A stretch of 64,000 nt of DNA, from the NCBI RefSeq assembly GCF_000317635.1, contig NC_019779.1:2852001-2916000 (forward strand). Reading direction: 5' to 3'. Source of the DNA: Halothece sp. PCC 7418 (GTDB taxonomy: Bacteria > Cyanobacteriota > Cyanobacteriia > Cyanobacteriales > Rubidibacteraceae). The notes below the pieces were generated by a model that saw only the letters and a list, made by a program, of their open reading frames with translations, had not been told where the DNA came from and did no database searches. Made by a program: the position numbers and the translations under genes. Shown in pieces: positions 45,454-54,046 of this stretch (position 1 is its first letter; every line of letters starts with the position of its first letter).

Positions 45454-45757
45454 AAACTTGTTCAAATTCAAAACTACTTTCTAAAGGCTTTGAATGGCTC
45501 GTTTCTTGTGTTTTTGCTGCGGAAGACAATTGAGGAGAATGAACTTGTTTCATTAAAGCCTCCGTTTGCCGTTCAATCTCTGTTAAGCGTTTGACAATAT
45601 GTTTTTCTCGGCTTTTCAAGTTCTCTAATTCCTGTTGCAAACGATGTTTTTCCACACTCATTTTATAAATTTCGAGATGAGTGGTTGCCTCCGATTGTTT
45701 ACGGGGCATACTACTGATCTTAGGATGAATGGAACGTTGATGAGGACGAGAGGACAT
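45440..45757 (-). CDS. Small basic coiled-coil protein, possible adaptor for the ParA-like ATPase
   Basis: The 105-residue product has a basic, disordered start ('MSSRPHQRSIHPKISSMPRK'), a coiled coil at about 30-70 ('LQQELENLKSREKHIVKRLT'), and an acidic/aromatic end ('FEFEQVYVEY'). Size, charge pattern and place beside a ParA-like ATPase resemble adaptor proteins such as McdB that link ParA ATPases to cargo. Some small coiled-coil gas-vesicle proteins (GvpV type) also resemble it, but no gvp gene is in the window. AAGGAG lies upstream. The first gene of a probable three-gene operon. Confidence 0.7.
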   Translation of the reverse strand: MSSRPHQRSIHPKISSMPRKQSEATTHLEIYKMSVEKHRLQQELENLKSREKHIVKRLTEIERQTEALMKQVHSPQLSSAAKTQETSHSKPLESSFEFEQVYVEY

Positions 45758-45849
45758 AGTTCATTAACTCCTTCGCAATATGTCTATTTTGACACTGTCT
45801 GGGATCAATGCGTACAGATTCTAGGGGAATCTTGGTTGCATTGCTGGAT

Positions 45850-46437
45850 TCAGATCAGAAAATAACCGATCACAGCAGTTCCGATCGCGTAATAAGCTGT
45901 GGGCAGTAGCAACTGCCGAATCAATAAGCCTTCGCAACCAATCATAGCAACTGTTGCAGCAGCAGCAACCACATTGGAGACACAGATCATATTTCCTGCC
46001 GAAGCCCCCACGGTTTGTCGAGCAAGGATCACATCAACTGGGAGGTGAGTTTGTTCGGCAACCCCAAACTGAAATCAAGAAAACATGAAATTACTGACTG
46101 TAACACTACCCGAGAGAAATCCCCCAAGGCACACCAAGACCACCCTTCGGTAAACAGTGCTGCTGCCTGATCCGCCAGATAAACGGGCATACTAGGAAGA
46201 TCAAATTCATTGGTTCCCGTACCAATAAAAACTTGCGCCATCGCAACTGCACTGGTTAAAGGAATCACAGCCGATCATCATTGTTGTCCAGCTTCAAACC
46301 AGGCTTTTTGAGCAGCGATAGCGGAACAATTGGCATTGCAATTGGTGCGGGTTGTTTGGCAAGGACTAACAGCAATAAGATCGAAAGAATCGGAAGGAGA
46401 GCCGAAATGGTGTAGAGCAAGGGAGATCATCAAATGG
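45850..46437 (-). pseudogene. L-lactate permease (lctP/lldP family) remnant
   Basis: Several fragments in different minus-strand frames match lactate permeases. The C-terminal part is 'FGVAEQTHLPVDVILARQTV' then 'GASAGNMICVSNVVAAAATV' and 'LLPTAYYAIGTAVIGYFLI' (46060-45850). Another frame holds 'SAVAMAQVFIGTGTNEFDLP' and 'SMPVYLADQAAALFTEGW' (46268-46130). An N-terminal-like piece, 'LLYTISALLPILSILLLLVL' and 'AKQPAPIAMP', lies at 46430-46340. The central several hundred residues are missing and frames are shifted, so it cannot work. It marks lost lactate uptake. Confidence 0.85.
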
Positions 46438-46577
46438 GTTGATTTTTCTTAGACATGGATTGGGGTGAGAGATAGTTCACCCACCTCTATCTAGAGACAC
46501 ATTACAAATTAATTTACCAAACTTAATATTGATTAACAGACACCTAAAAATAATCTTAAATCGTCTCTGGGGGAATT

Positions 46578-46961
46578 ATGTTAGAGCGGATGCAACGTTA
46601 CAGTCATTTTTTATTCATCGCGATCGCGCTAGTGACAGCAACCCTGATCAGTCTAAACTTGCCAAGTTCCGCAGAAAATGAAAGCCAAGACTATTTTGTT
46701 AAACCGGTTCCCCGCACTAACTTAGTGGTGGTCGAACCCAATTATGGTCGCTTATTCCATGAAGGAGAAACTGAAAGCGAAGCTGTTCGCAACCTGTATG
46801 ATTCTCTTGATGAACTGCAAGATAATTACAATGTTCGCCAAACCAAGTTAATTGAATTTGAACGCAAAGGAAAAACCGTCCCTAATCTCTATGTTTATGT
46901 CGATGCTGCGGATGCCAAACAAGTCTTGGCGAAGACAACCTTAGACAAATCTTCTAGTTAG
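46578..46961 (+). CDS. Exported protein of unknown function
   Basis: The 127-residue product has a signal peptide or anchor (about 9-30, 'HFLFIAIALVTATLISL', ending 'PSSAENE'), and then a soluble domain with 'LVVVEPNYGRLFHEGETESEA' features split into alpha/beta segments. No known motif. It starts behind GGGGGA and lies 15 bases before the ABC exporter gene, so the two are probably one transcript. The job might be to assist that exporter in the periplasm, but this is inference from position. Confidence 0.6.
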   Translation: MLERMQRYSHFLFIAIALVTATLISLNLPSSAENESQDYFVKPVPRTNLVVVEPNYGRLFHEGETESEAVRNLYDSLDELQDNYNVRQTKLIEFERKGKTVPNLYVYVDAADAKQVLAKTTLDKSSS

Positions 46962-46976
46962 ACTTTCCTTACCACT

Positions 46977-48803
46977 ATGGCTTCTTTACGGGATGTCGTT
47001 CAATATTATCGTTCGTTTTGGGGGATCTCCCTCCTCAGTATCGCTGCAGCCAGTGCCTTTGAAATCCTTGATTTAGTCGTTCCTTACGCGATCGGGCAAA
47101 TTCTTAACGTACTGGCGAAACAGCCCTTAGATGGCGCAATTGAGGGCTTAACAGCGTTTATTTCTCAGTTGTTGAATCTGAGTGCAACCCCCACCTTATC
47201 CTTAGCGATTTTGCTAGGGATGATTTTTCTAGCAACTGTCGCGCGATCGCCGCTGCAACCGTGGCTTTCTGAGTGGTTTCAATGGGCGATTCCGTTACGG
47301 GCGCGTCAGGAAAATGCTAAAAGTATTTTTGCAAAGATTCTCTCATTACCCCTTGAATTCTACGACGAAAACAACCCAGGTCGGATTGCACGACGGGTAA
47401 CGCGAGGATTAGCGAATCATACTTGGACTTACCCTGATATTGCGGGACAATTGATTCCGAAATTAGCGCGAGTTGCAGGAATTTTTGTCGCGATCGCGTT
47501 GATAGAATGGCGCATCGCGATCGTTTTTGCCATTTCTTTTCTGGGGATTCTCCTCTACAGCATCCGTGATTTACAGAAAATTGTGAAACGGGAAGCGGTT
47601 CTCGAAAATTACATGGAGAACACTGATAGTCGCACCTCAGAGATTATCACCAATATTAAAACCGTCAAAGCCTTCGCCACAGAAGGACAGGAGATGGAAC
47701 GCCAACGCCAACGTCTCCAGAGAGAACTACAAGTGGTTTTGTATCGCATTCATCGCAGTTATGTCCGTCTCAGTACCAAACAGCGTACTGTGGTGCAAAG
47801 TAGCTTATTTGCGGTGTTAGTGTTGACGCTGATTCCAACGTTACAGGGGAATATCTCTCTCGGACACTTTGTCACTACCTATACGGTAGCGAGTATGGCG
47901 TATGCGGAACTAACTCCAATTAGTAACTTAGCGGAAATGTTTGCCCGTCGCTATGTTTCAATGTTACGGTTTCATGAGTTTGCGAAGATTCCCTCCAGTC
48001 CAGAAGCAGCCCGTCTTGACTTAGAATTACCCAGTGAGAATCCTTATCAATTTACGGGGAAAGTCGCCTTTAATCATGTGAGTTTTGGCTATGATCCCCA
48101 ACGTCCGGTTCTCCAAGATATTAACTTTCAGATTGAACCCTATCAAACCGTTGCGCTGGTGGGGCGATCCGGATCGGGGAAAAGTACCCTTGCGAAGTTG
48201 TTATTCCGCTATTTTGAACCGAATCAGGGATCAATTACCATTGATGATATTGACTTGCGGGATTTAGATGTGGCGCGATACCGAAGACGGCTCGCGATCG
48301 TGCACCAAGAAGTGGATATCTTCAACGGGACCTTACTGGATAACTTAACTTATGGGAATCCGCAAGCGAGTTTTTCCGAAGTAGAAGCAGCGTGTGAAAC
48401 CGCCCGTGTGGATGAGTTTTTACCTGAATTGCCTCATGGTTATTTTACCGTCGTTGGAGAAAGAGGCGTTCGCTTATCGGGGGGTCAACGTCAACGGTTA
48501 GGGATTGCGCGGGCGTTAGTGGTTGATCCGGATGTGCTGGTGTTTGATGAAGCCACTTCCAGCTTAGATTATGAATCAGAACGATCCATTCAAATGGCAA
48601 TGCGATCGCTGCTGGGAACTCGCACTTTAATTATTATCGCTCATCGTCTCAGCACTGTCCGCGAAGCCGATCAGATTGTGGTGTTAGATCAAGGAAAAAT
48701 TTCTGAAATTGGGACTCATGAGGAGTTGCTGTCGGGTGGCGGGTTATATCGTCGTCTCAATGAGTTACAAGCTGATGGTGAATTGATGGTTGATATTAAT
48801 TAG
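46977..48803 (+). CDS. ABC exporter half-transporter (MsbA-like)
   Basis: The 608-residue product joins a six-helix membrane domain (about 15-315) to an ATPase domain (about 350-590). The ATPase has Walker A 'VGRSGSGKSTLAKLLF', Q-loop 'AIVHQEVDIFNG', signature 'LSGGQRQRLGIARA', Walker B 'VLVFDEATSSLD' and the switch His in 'IIAHRLSTV'. It should work as a homodimer in the export of lipids, drugs or peptides. The substrate is unknown. The small exported protein gene precedes it by 15 bases. Confidence 0.93.
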   Translation: MASLRDVVQYYRSFWGISLLSIAAASAFEILDLVVPYAIGQILNVLAKQPLDGAIEGLTAFISQLLNLSATPTLSLAILLGMIFLATVARSPLQPWLSEWFQWAIPLRARQENAKSIFAKILSLPLEFYDENNPGRIARRVTRGLANHTWTYPDIAGQLIPKLARVAGIFVAIALIEWRIAIVFAISFLGILLYSIRDLQKIVKREAVLENYMENTDSRTSEIITNIKTVKAFATEGQEMERQRQRLQRELQVVLYRIHRSYVRLSTKQRTVVQSSLFAVLVLTLIPTLQGNISLGHFVTTYTVASMAYAELTPISNLAEMFARRYVSMLRFHEFAKIPSSPEAARLDLELPSENPYQFTGKVAFNHVSFGYDPQRPVLQDINFQIEPYQTVALVGRSGSGKSTLAKLLFRYFEPNQGSITIDDIDLRDLDVARYRRRLAIVHQEVDIFNGTLLDNLTYGNPQASFSEVEAACETARVDEFLPELPHGYFTVVGERGVRLSGGQRQRLGIARALVVDPDVLVFDEATSSLDYESERSIQMAMRSLLGTRTLIIIAHRLSTVREADQIVVLDQGKISEIGTHEELLSGGGLYRRLNELQADGELMVDIN

Positions 48804-48882
48804 CGCGATCGTTATTTTTGATTTCCGATAGGGAACAATAACATCCAAGGCTGAGTACATTAGACACACATAGCGGGATGGC

Positions 48883-48914
48883 ATTTCCTCTCGTCACCAA
48901 AGGCAAGAGGAAAT
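48883..48914. terminator. Inverted repeat between ABC exporter and pdhA ends
   Basis: ATTTCCTCT (48883-48891) and AGAGGAAAT (48906-48914) form a perfect 9-bp stem with a 14-base loop, between the converging exporter and pdhA genes. There is no good T-run on either side, so this is a weak terminator or mRNA-protecting hairpin. Confidence 0.45.
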
Positions 48915-48932
48915 ACCGAAGAAAAAATGAAA

Positions 48933-49967
48933 TTACTCGTCTTCCGCGAAAATATAGCGACGTAAATCCTTGGGATCGGGTTCAGGGCTGCTTTCGGCAA
49001 ATTCAACCGCTTCCTCAATTTCAGCTTGGACTCGGTTTTCAATCTCAGAAAGTTCTTGTTGCGTGGCTAACTCTTGTTCGATTAAATAACCCCCTAATTT
49101 TTTAATGGGATCACGGGCAAACCAAGTATCTTTTTCTTGTTCAGGACGCAACTCATCTGGATCAGCCAGAGAATGACCGCGAAACCGATAGGTCAGGGCT
49201 TCGATCAGCGTCGGACCTTCCCCAGCCCGTGCGCGAGCGACAGCTTCTTCCGCTGCTGCATGGACGGCTAACACATCCATACCATCCACTTCCACTCCTT
49301 CCATGCCAAATACACTTGCCTTTTTGTAAATTTCAGGTTGAGAGGTAGCGCGATCGTGTGCCATACCAATCGCCCATTTATTATTTTCGACGACAAATAA
49401 AATGGGTAAATTCCACAAAGCAGCCATATTCAGGCATTCAAAAAACTGACCATTATTCGTTGCTCCATCCCCAAAAAAACAAGCCGTCACTTGATCCGCA
49501 TTGGGATCACCTAAGACTTCCCGACGATATTTACTCTGAAACGCGACACCTGTGGCGACGGGAATTCCTTCAGCAACAAACGCATAGCCCCCTAACAAGT
49601 GATGGGGCTCGGAAAATAAGTGCATTGAGCCACCGCGTCCTTTACTGCACCCGGTTTCCTTCCCAAACAATTCAGCCATGACTTCTTTCGCTGGAACCCC
49701 CGCACTCAGGGCATGAACGTGATCGCGATAGGTACTTGCCACATAATCTTCATCTTGGCGCATCGCTTTAATGACACCAGTAGAAACAGCTTCTTGTCCG
49801 TTGTAGAGGTGAACAAAGCCAAACATTTTGCCGCGATAATACATTTCGGCACATTTATCTTCAAATAAGCGTCCGAGGGTCATGTCCTCGTATAAAATTA
49901 AGCCTTGTTCACGATTAATTTGTGAGCGTTGCGGTTGAAAAGTGGGTAAACTTCGTTCAGCGACCAT
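48933..49967 (-). CDS. pdhA: Pyruvate dehydrogenase E1 component, alpha subunit
   Basis: The product is about 344 residues from ATG 49967 ('[10 protein letters not shown]'); a start at 50057 would add an unlikely 30-residue leader. It shows the thiamine diphosphate motif '[20 protein letters not shown]' with '[10 protein letters not shown]', and '[19 protein letters not shown]' near the active-site loop. With the beta subunit and E2/E3 it makes acetyl-CoA from pyruvate. No pdhB is adjacent. Cyanobacterial pdh genes are commonly dispersed. The upstream region contains the structured segment 50103-50212. Confidence 0.95.
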   Translation of the reverse strand: MVAERSLPTFQPQRSQINREQGLILYEDMTLGRLFEDKCAEMYYRGKMFGFVHLYNGQEAVSTGVIKAMRQDEDYVASTYRDHVHALSAGVPAKEVMAELFGKETGCSKGRGGSMHLFSEPHHLLGGYAFVAEGIPVATGVAFQSKYRREVLGDPNADQVTACFFGDGATNNGQFFECLNMAALWNLPILFVVENNKWAIGMAHDRATSQPEIYKKASVFGMEGVEVDGMDVLAVHAAAEEAVARARAGEGPTLIEALTYRFRGHSLADPDELRPEQEKDTWFARDPIKKLGGYLIEQELATQQELSEIENRVQAEIEEAVEFAESSPEPDPKDLRRYIFAEDE

Positions 49968-50465
49968 AGATTTTTGATAAGTTGAGATGAGTGAACTAGC
50001 TATACTTGATCGCGCGATCGCGCTTAAAGTGAGGTTTCCTAGCGACAGAAGGAGCACCCAGTTTCAAAACTTTTGAGTTTGACCTCCTGGTGATAGGCTT
50101 TGCCCTGTATGCCACAGGGAAGTTAATTTCCGCAGGAGAGGCGGTGAATAGCAGGATAAAATCAACAATTGTTGCTGGCTTCGCTTGATTTTGAGCGCAT
50201 TGTCTCTCCTGCAAGACTTGATTTATTTTATCACCACCCTTGAGAATTGATCTATGACTTAATTAGGGTCTGCTGAAAAAGTCACGGATTTAACGAGAAC
50301 TAATTTGAATTCTTCTTTTAAAGTCACGGTATCATTCATCTTGATAACAATTAAAATCAAGTTGTCAGAACAGAGAATCTTGGACAGATGAGACTAACTC
50401 ATTGCAGCAAGATTTCTGTCTTTGCTTAAGATTAATGTAACCGCTCAACGCTGGGGAAGTAAACC
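49968..50465. other. Intergenic region with nested inverted repeats
   Basis: No gene is found. Three inverted repeats lie within 50103-50212: CCCTGT/ACAGGG (50103-50108, 50114-50119), GCAGGAGAG/CTCTCCTGC (50132-50140, 50204-50212) and, inside the latter, AAAATCAA/TTGATTTT (50158-50165, 50185-50192). They would fold as one small hairpin and one large two-part stem. A minus-strand frame (49996-50214) crossing it has no recognised family. The rest up to 50465 should hold the promoter of ftn2. Confidence 0.5.
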
Positions 50466-52568
50466 GTGCGCATTCCGCTCGACTATTATCGGATTATCGG
50501 TCTGCCTTTACAAGCAACTGCCGACCAAATTGAGCAGGCTTATCAGGACAGACTCCGCCAAACTTCTCGTTCGGAGTACACTCAAGGAACGCTAACTGCT
50601 CGCAAACAACTCATCGACTGGGCGTATGAAGTTTTATCAGACCCCGAACAACGGAGTGAGTATGATGCCAATTATCTACTCACCACTTATGACGTAGAAG
50701 GGGAAGAAACGGTTGCTTTACCCCAGATCGAAAGTGAAGAAGAAGCAGTGGTAACCGCCCCTCAAACTCCCAAAATCAATGTCGAAACCCCTCAACAATT
50801 GCTCGGAGCCCTATTGATTTTATATGAGCTTGGGGAATATCAGCGAGTCCGAAGTTTGGGTGAGTGGATTTTGTCAAATCCAGATCATGCGCTCATGGCG
50901 GAGAAGGAGGAACTCTCCCCAGCAATGCAAGGGGATTTAGTTTTAACGATCGCGCTGTCTTGTTGGGAGTTAGGACGCGAATTATGGCGACAAGAAGAGT
51001 ATGAAGCTGCAGCAGTCGCCGTACAAGAGGGAAAAAACATTTTGGTCGATTGGGATTTATTTCCGCAATTACGCCAGGAAATGACCAGTGAATTGAATAA
51101 ACTGTCTCCTTATCGCGTTTTCGAGTTGCTTTCTCAGCGCAATGTTAATCCAGAAGCCGTTCCGAATGGTATCGCCCTGTTAAAGGAAATGTTCACCAAA
51201 CGAGGGGGAATTGATGGCGAATGCTCTGATGATTCGGGGTTAAATCGGGATGAGTTTTTACATTTTGTGCAACAAATTCGAGAGTATTTAACCGCCCAAG
51301 AACAAGAAGAACTATTTGCCCAAGAAGCGCAACGATCTTCGGTGGCGATGTATTTGGCTGCTTGTGCTGGAATGGCAAGGGGATTTGCTTATTTAGAACC
51401 TCATTATATTCGTCAAGGAAAACAATTTCTGCAATGCTTAGAACAAGACCATGAACCAGATGAACCCACCAAGGAAAATCAGGCTGATGTCTATTTAGAG
51501 GAGTCCATTTGTGCTCTTTTATTAGGGGACACAGAGACGGCCCTGTCTTTAATTGAAAAGAGTCAAGAAACGGACGCGATCGCGCAAATTCAAGCCTATT
51601 CCGCTCAAGGGGATGACACCCCAGATCTCCTGCTCGGCTTATGCAACTATGCGGAAGAGTGGTTGGAGTCGGTTTTATTCCCGAAATTCCTCGACCTAGC
51701 AGATGAATCGGCATCTCTGAAAGATTATTTTGCCAGTTCTTCCGTACAAGAGACCCTAGAATCGTTTCAAACGGCTGAACCCGAGACAACGAGTCATCGA
51801 ACTTCAGATTTCTTGACGAGTCCAGACACAGTTGCTTTCCCTTCACAAATCCCAGACGCTGAGGAAATTACGCCACCCCAGCCAGAAACATCCACTGGGA
51901 AAAACCGCCGTCACCTGCGTCCGAAACGCCGATCGCGCTTGTCTTCTAAACCCTCACGGATTGCTGCTTTATTGCTGGTGACAGGAGTGGGCTTAGGCGC
52001 GATCGCGCTGGTGATTTTTGGAGTGTATCAGGGAGTGAACGCATTGTGGTCAAGGTTTTCTCAAACGCAGCCAACCGCGAACATCGAAAAAAACCCCTTA
52101 GCCCTAAAATTAGAAACCCCTCCTGTACCTATTCCCGAGTCTGACTCTGATGAAAACACCACTGATTCTACCTTTCTCAATCGCGATCGCGCTGCACAAA
52201 TCATTAACAGATGGTTCACTCGAAAACGCCAAGCCCTCGGTTCTGATCATAACGTTGAAGCCCTGAGAGCTATTTTAACCAACCCCTTGCTGTCTCAAGT
52301 CCAAAGTCGGGCCCAAACCTTTTCTAATGGGAATTCCTACCAAGAATTTGAACACGAAATTATCAGCATTGACAGTTGGCAACATCCCACCAATAACCCC
52401 AACCAAGGTCAAATTACAGCCACTGTGCGCGAAGCAGCGACTTTATACCGTAATGGGGAAGAGATTCCCAATCGTTCTTATGATTCCACCTTAAAAGTGC
52501 GATATGATGTAGTGCGCGAAAATAAAGGTTGGCGCATTCAGGCGATTACAGTGATTAGTGACCAGTGA
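50466..52568 (+). CDS. ftn2: Cell division protein Ftn2/ARC6 (ZipN)
   Basis: The 700-residue product starts at GTG 50466 with a J-like domain ('PLDYYRIIGLPLQATADQIEQ', about 1-70) that lacks the HPD triplet. It continues with a helical/TPR-like stretch (about 100-410), a basic/transmembrane segment ('RIAALLLVTGVGLGAIALVIFG', about 497-520), and a C-terminal IMS domain (about 575-700). This is the structure of Ftn2/ARC6, the membrane tether that stabilises FtsZ at mid-cell in cyanobacteria and chloroplasts. Length is normal. The stop codon and last residues (SDQ) lie in a GTGACCA heptameric repeat. Confidence 0.93.
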   Translation: MRIPLDYYRIIGLPLQATADQIEQAYQDRLRQTSRSEYTQGTLTARKQLIDWAYEVLSDPEQRSEYDANYLLTTYDVEGEETVALPQIESEEEAVVTAPQTPKINVETPQQLLGALLILYELGEYQRVRSLGEWILSNPDHALMAEKEELSPAMQGDLVLTIALSCWELGRELWRQEEYEAAAVAVQEGKNILVDWDLFPQLRQEMTSELNKLSPYRVFELLSQRNVNPEAVPNGIALLKEMFTKRGGIDGECSDDSGLNRDEFLHFVQQIREYLTAQEQEELFAQEAQRSSVAMYLAACAGMARGFAYLEPHYIRQGKQFLQCLEQDHEPDEPTKENQADVYLEESICALLLGDTETALSLIEKSQETDAIAQIQAYSAQGDDTPDLLLGLCNYAEEWLESVLFPKFLDLADESASLKDYFASSSVQETLESFQTAEPETTSHRTSDFLTSPDTVAFPSQIPDAEEITPPQPETSTGKNRRHLRPKRRSRLSSKPSRIAALLLVTGVGLGAIALVIFGVYQGVNALWSRFSQTQPTANIEKNPLALKLETPPVPIPESDSDENTTDSTFLNRDRAAQIINRWFTRKRQALGSDHNVEALRAILTNPLLSQVQSRAQTFSNGNSYQEFEHEIISIDSWQHPTNNPNQGQITATVREAATLYRNGEEIPNRSYDSTLKVRYDVVRENKGWRIQAITVISDQ

Positions 52569-52600
52569 CCAGTTATCAACGAACAGAGAACAAAAAACAA
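52554..52600. repeat. GTGACCA/GAACAAA heptameric repeat
   Basis: AGTGACCAGTGACCAGTTATC is followed by AACGAACAGAGAACAAAAAACAAAT, i.e. a short CAGTGAC block and a short AACAAA block. It overlaps the last codons and stop of ftn2 and runs to three bases before the malic enzyme start. Confidence 0.75.
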
Positions 52601-52602
52601 AT

Positions 52603-54018
52603 ATGACAAAACTTACACCAAATGCCAGTCATAGCCTTGCCATTCAATTATCTTATCCCGTTAATGAGTCTCAGGGAAAACCTGCGATCTTGGCACAAAT
52701 CACTAATACGATCGCGCAACTGCGAGGGAAAATTGGCGACATTGTGATCGAACAGGAAACGAGGGAAATAATTCAACGCCGTTTGCTGGTTGAGGCTTAT
52801 AGTGAAGACCATGGAGAAGCGATTGTGGAGGGGTTACGCAGCATTCCCGATCTGAAAATTGTGAGTGTTTCTGATCGGACGATGGCACTCCATGAAGGGG
52901 GGAAAATCTCCGTTGAGAGTCGGATTCCCGTCAAATCACAAGCGGATTTAGCCATGGCATATACCCCAGGAGTGGGGAGAGTCTGTCGCGCGATCGCGCA
53001 AGATCCAGAAAAAGTCTTTTCTTTAACCATTAAAAGTAATACCGTCGCCGTTGTTACAGATGGGAGTGCGGTTTTAGGCTTAGGAAATTTAGGGGCTGCT
53101 GGGGCGTTACCCGTTATGGAAGGAAAAGCCCTGTTATTTAAAGAGTTTGCTGATGTTGATGCGTTTCCTATTTGCTTAGATACACAAGACACGGAAGAAA
53201 TCATCACGGCGGTCAAACAAATTGCGCCTGTTTTTGGTGGAATTAACTTAGAGGATATTAGCGCCCCCCGTTGCTTTGAAATTGAACAGCGATTGCGAAA
53301 AGAGTTAGACATTCCAGTCTTTCATGATGACCAACATGGCACCGCAATTGTCGTGTTAGCAGCCCTAATTAATGCCCTGAAATTAGTAGAAAAACCCCTC
53401 TCCGATGTAAAAATTGTGATGAATGGTGCAGGTGCTGCGGGGGTTGCTATTGGGCGTTTATTGAAAGATGCAGGGGCAAAATCGGATCAAATTATTTTAT
53501 GTGACTCCAAAGGCATTGTTAGCAGCGATCGCGCAAATTTAACCGCACAAAAGCAAGAATTTGCCGTTGCAGAAAGTGGATCGCTGGCTGATGCAATGAA
53601 ACAAGCCGATATTTTTATTGGCGTGAGCGTGCCTGGTATTGTCACCCCCGAAATGGTAAGCTCAATGCAACCGCATCCCATTATCATGGCGATGTCCAAT
53701 CCCATTCCAGAAATTCAACCCGAATTAATCGTGGATCAAGTGGCGGTATGTGCAACCGGACGCAGTGATTATCCTAATCAGATTAATAATGTTTTAGCCT
53801 TTCCTGGGATTTTTCGCGGAGTGTTGAATTGTCGGGCTTCTGTAATCACTTCTGGGATGTGTTTAGAAGCAGCCAGCGCGATCGCGTCCCTGATTTCTCC
53901 CAACGAACTCAATGCTAACTATATCATCCCTTCTGTTTTCGATTCGCGAGTTGTCACCGCCGTTGCTGAAGCCGTAGAAAAAACCGCCCAACAAGAAGGT
54001 GTAACCAATGACCAATGA
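52603..54018 (+). CDS. Malic enzyme with N-terminal ACT domain
   Basis: The product is about 471 residues from ATG 52603; an upstream ATG-less extension within the repeat is rejected. An ACT-like domain (about 10-85) is followed by the malic enzyme core: 'AYTPGVGRVCRAIAQDPE', 'VVTDGSAVLGLGNLGAAG', 'VFHDDQHGTAIVVLAALINA' and the NAD(P) loop 'VMNGAGAAGVAIGRLL'. It decarboxylates malate to pyruvate with NAD(P)H formation. The ACT domain suggests regulation by an amino acid. The last residues (NDQ) and stop TGA fall inside a CCAATGA heptameric repeat. Confidence 0.92.
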   Translation: MTKLTPNASHSLAIQLSYPVNESQGKPAILAQITNTIAQLRGKIGDIVIEQETREIIQRRLLVEAYSEDHGEAIVEGLRSIPDLKIVSVSDRTMALHEGGKISVESRIPVKSQADLAMAYTPGVGRVCRAIAQDPEKVFSLTIKSNTVAVVTDGSAVLGLGNLGAAGALPVMEGKALLFKEFADVDAFPICLDTQDTEEIITAVKQIAPVFGGINLEDISAPRCFEIEQRLRKELDIPVFHDDQHGTAIVVLAALINALKLVEKPLSDVKIVMNGAGAAGVAIGRLLKDAGAKSDQIILCDSKGIVSSDRANLTAQKQEFAVAESGSLADAMKQADIFIGVSVPGIVTPEMVSSMQPHPIIMAMSNPIPEIQPELIVDQVAVCATGRSDYPNQINNVLAFPGIFRGVLNCRASVITSGMCLEAASAIASLISPNELNANYIIPSVFDSRVVTAVAEAVEKTAQQEGVTNDQ

Positions 54019-54046
54019 CCAATGACTAATGACTAATGACTAATGA
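54005..54046. repeat. CCAATGA/CTAATGA heptameric array
   Basis: Six direct units of CCAATGA and CTAATGA start in the last codons of the malic enzyme gene and run up to and include the ATG (54043) of the next gene. This array provides a stop codon for one gene and the start codon for the next. Confidence 0.85.

Noticed and set aside
50103-50212. tRNA gene or tmRNA
   Set aside because: No acceptor stem/T-loop pattern or tmRNA tag was found; the fold is a nested hairpin only. No tRNA or rRNA was seen anywhere in the window.
49996-50214. 72-residue minus-strand frame upstream of pdhA
   Set aside because: It spans the nested inverted repeats and matches no family I know; it might be part of a decayed mobile element but cannot be supported as a gene.
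51193-51846. 217-residue minus-strand frame inside ftn2
   Set aside because: Antisense to a well-supported gene, composition typical of shadows.
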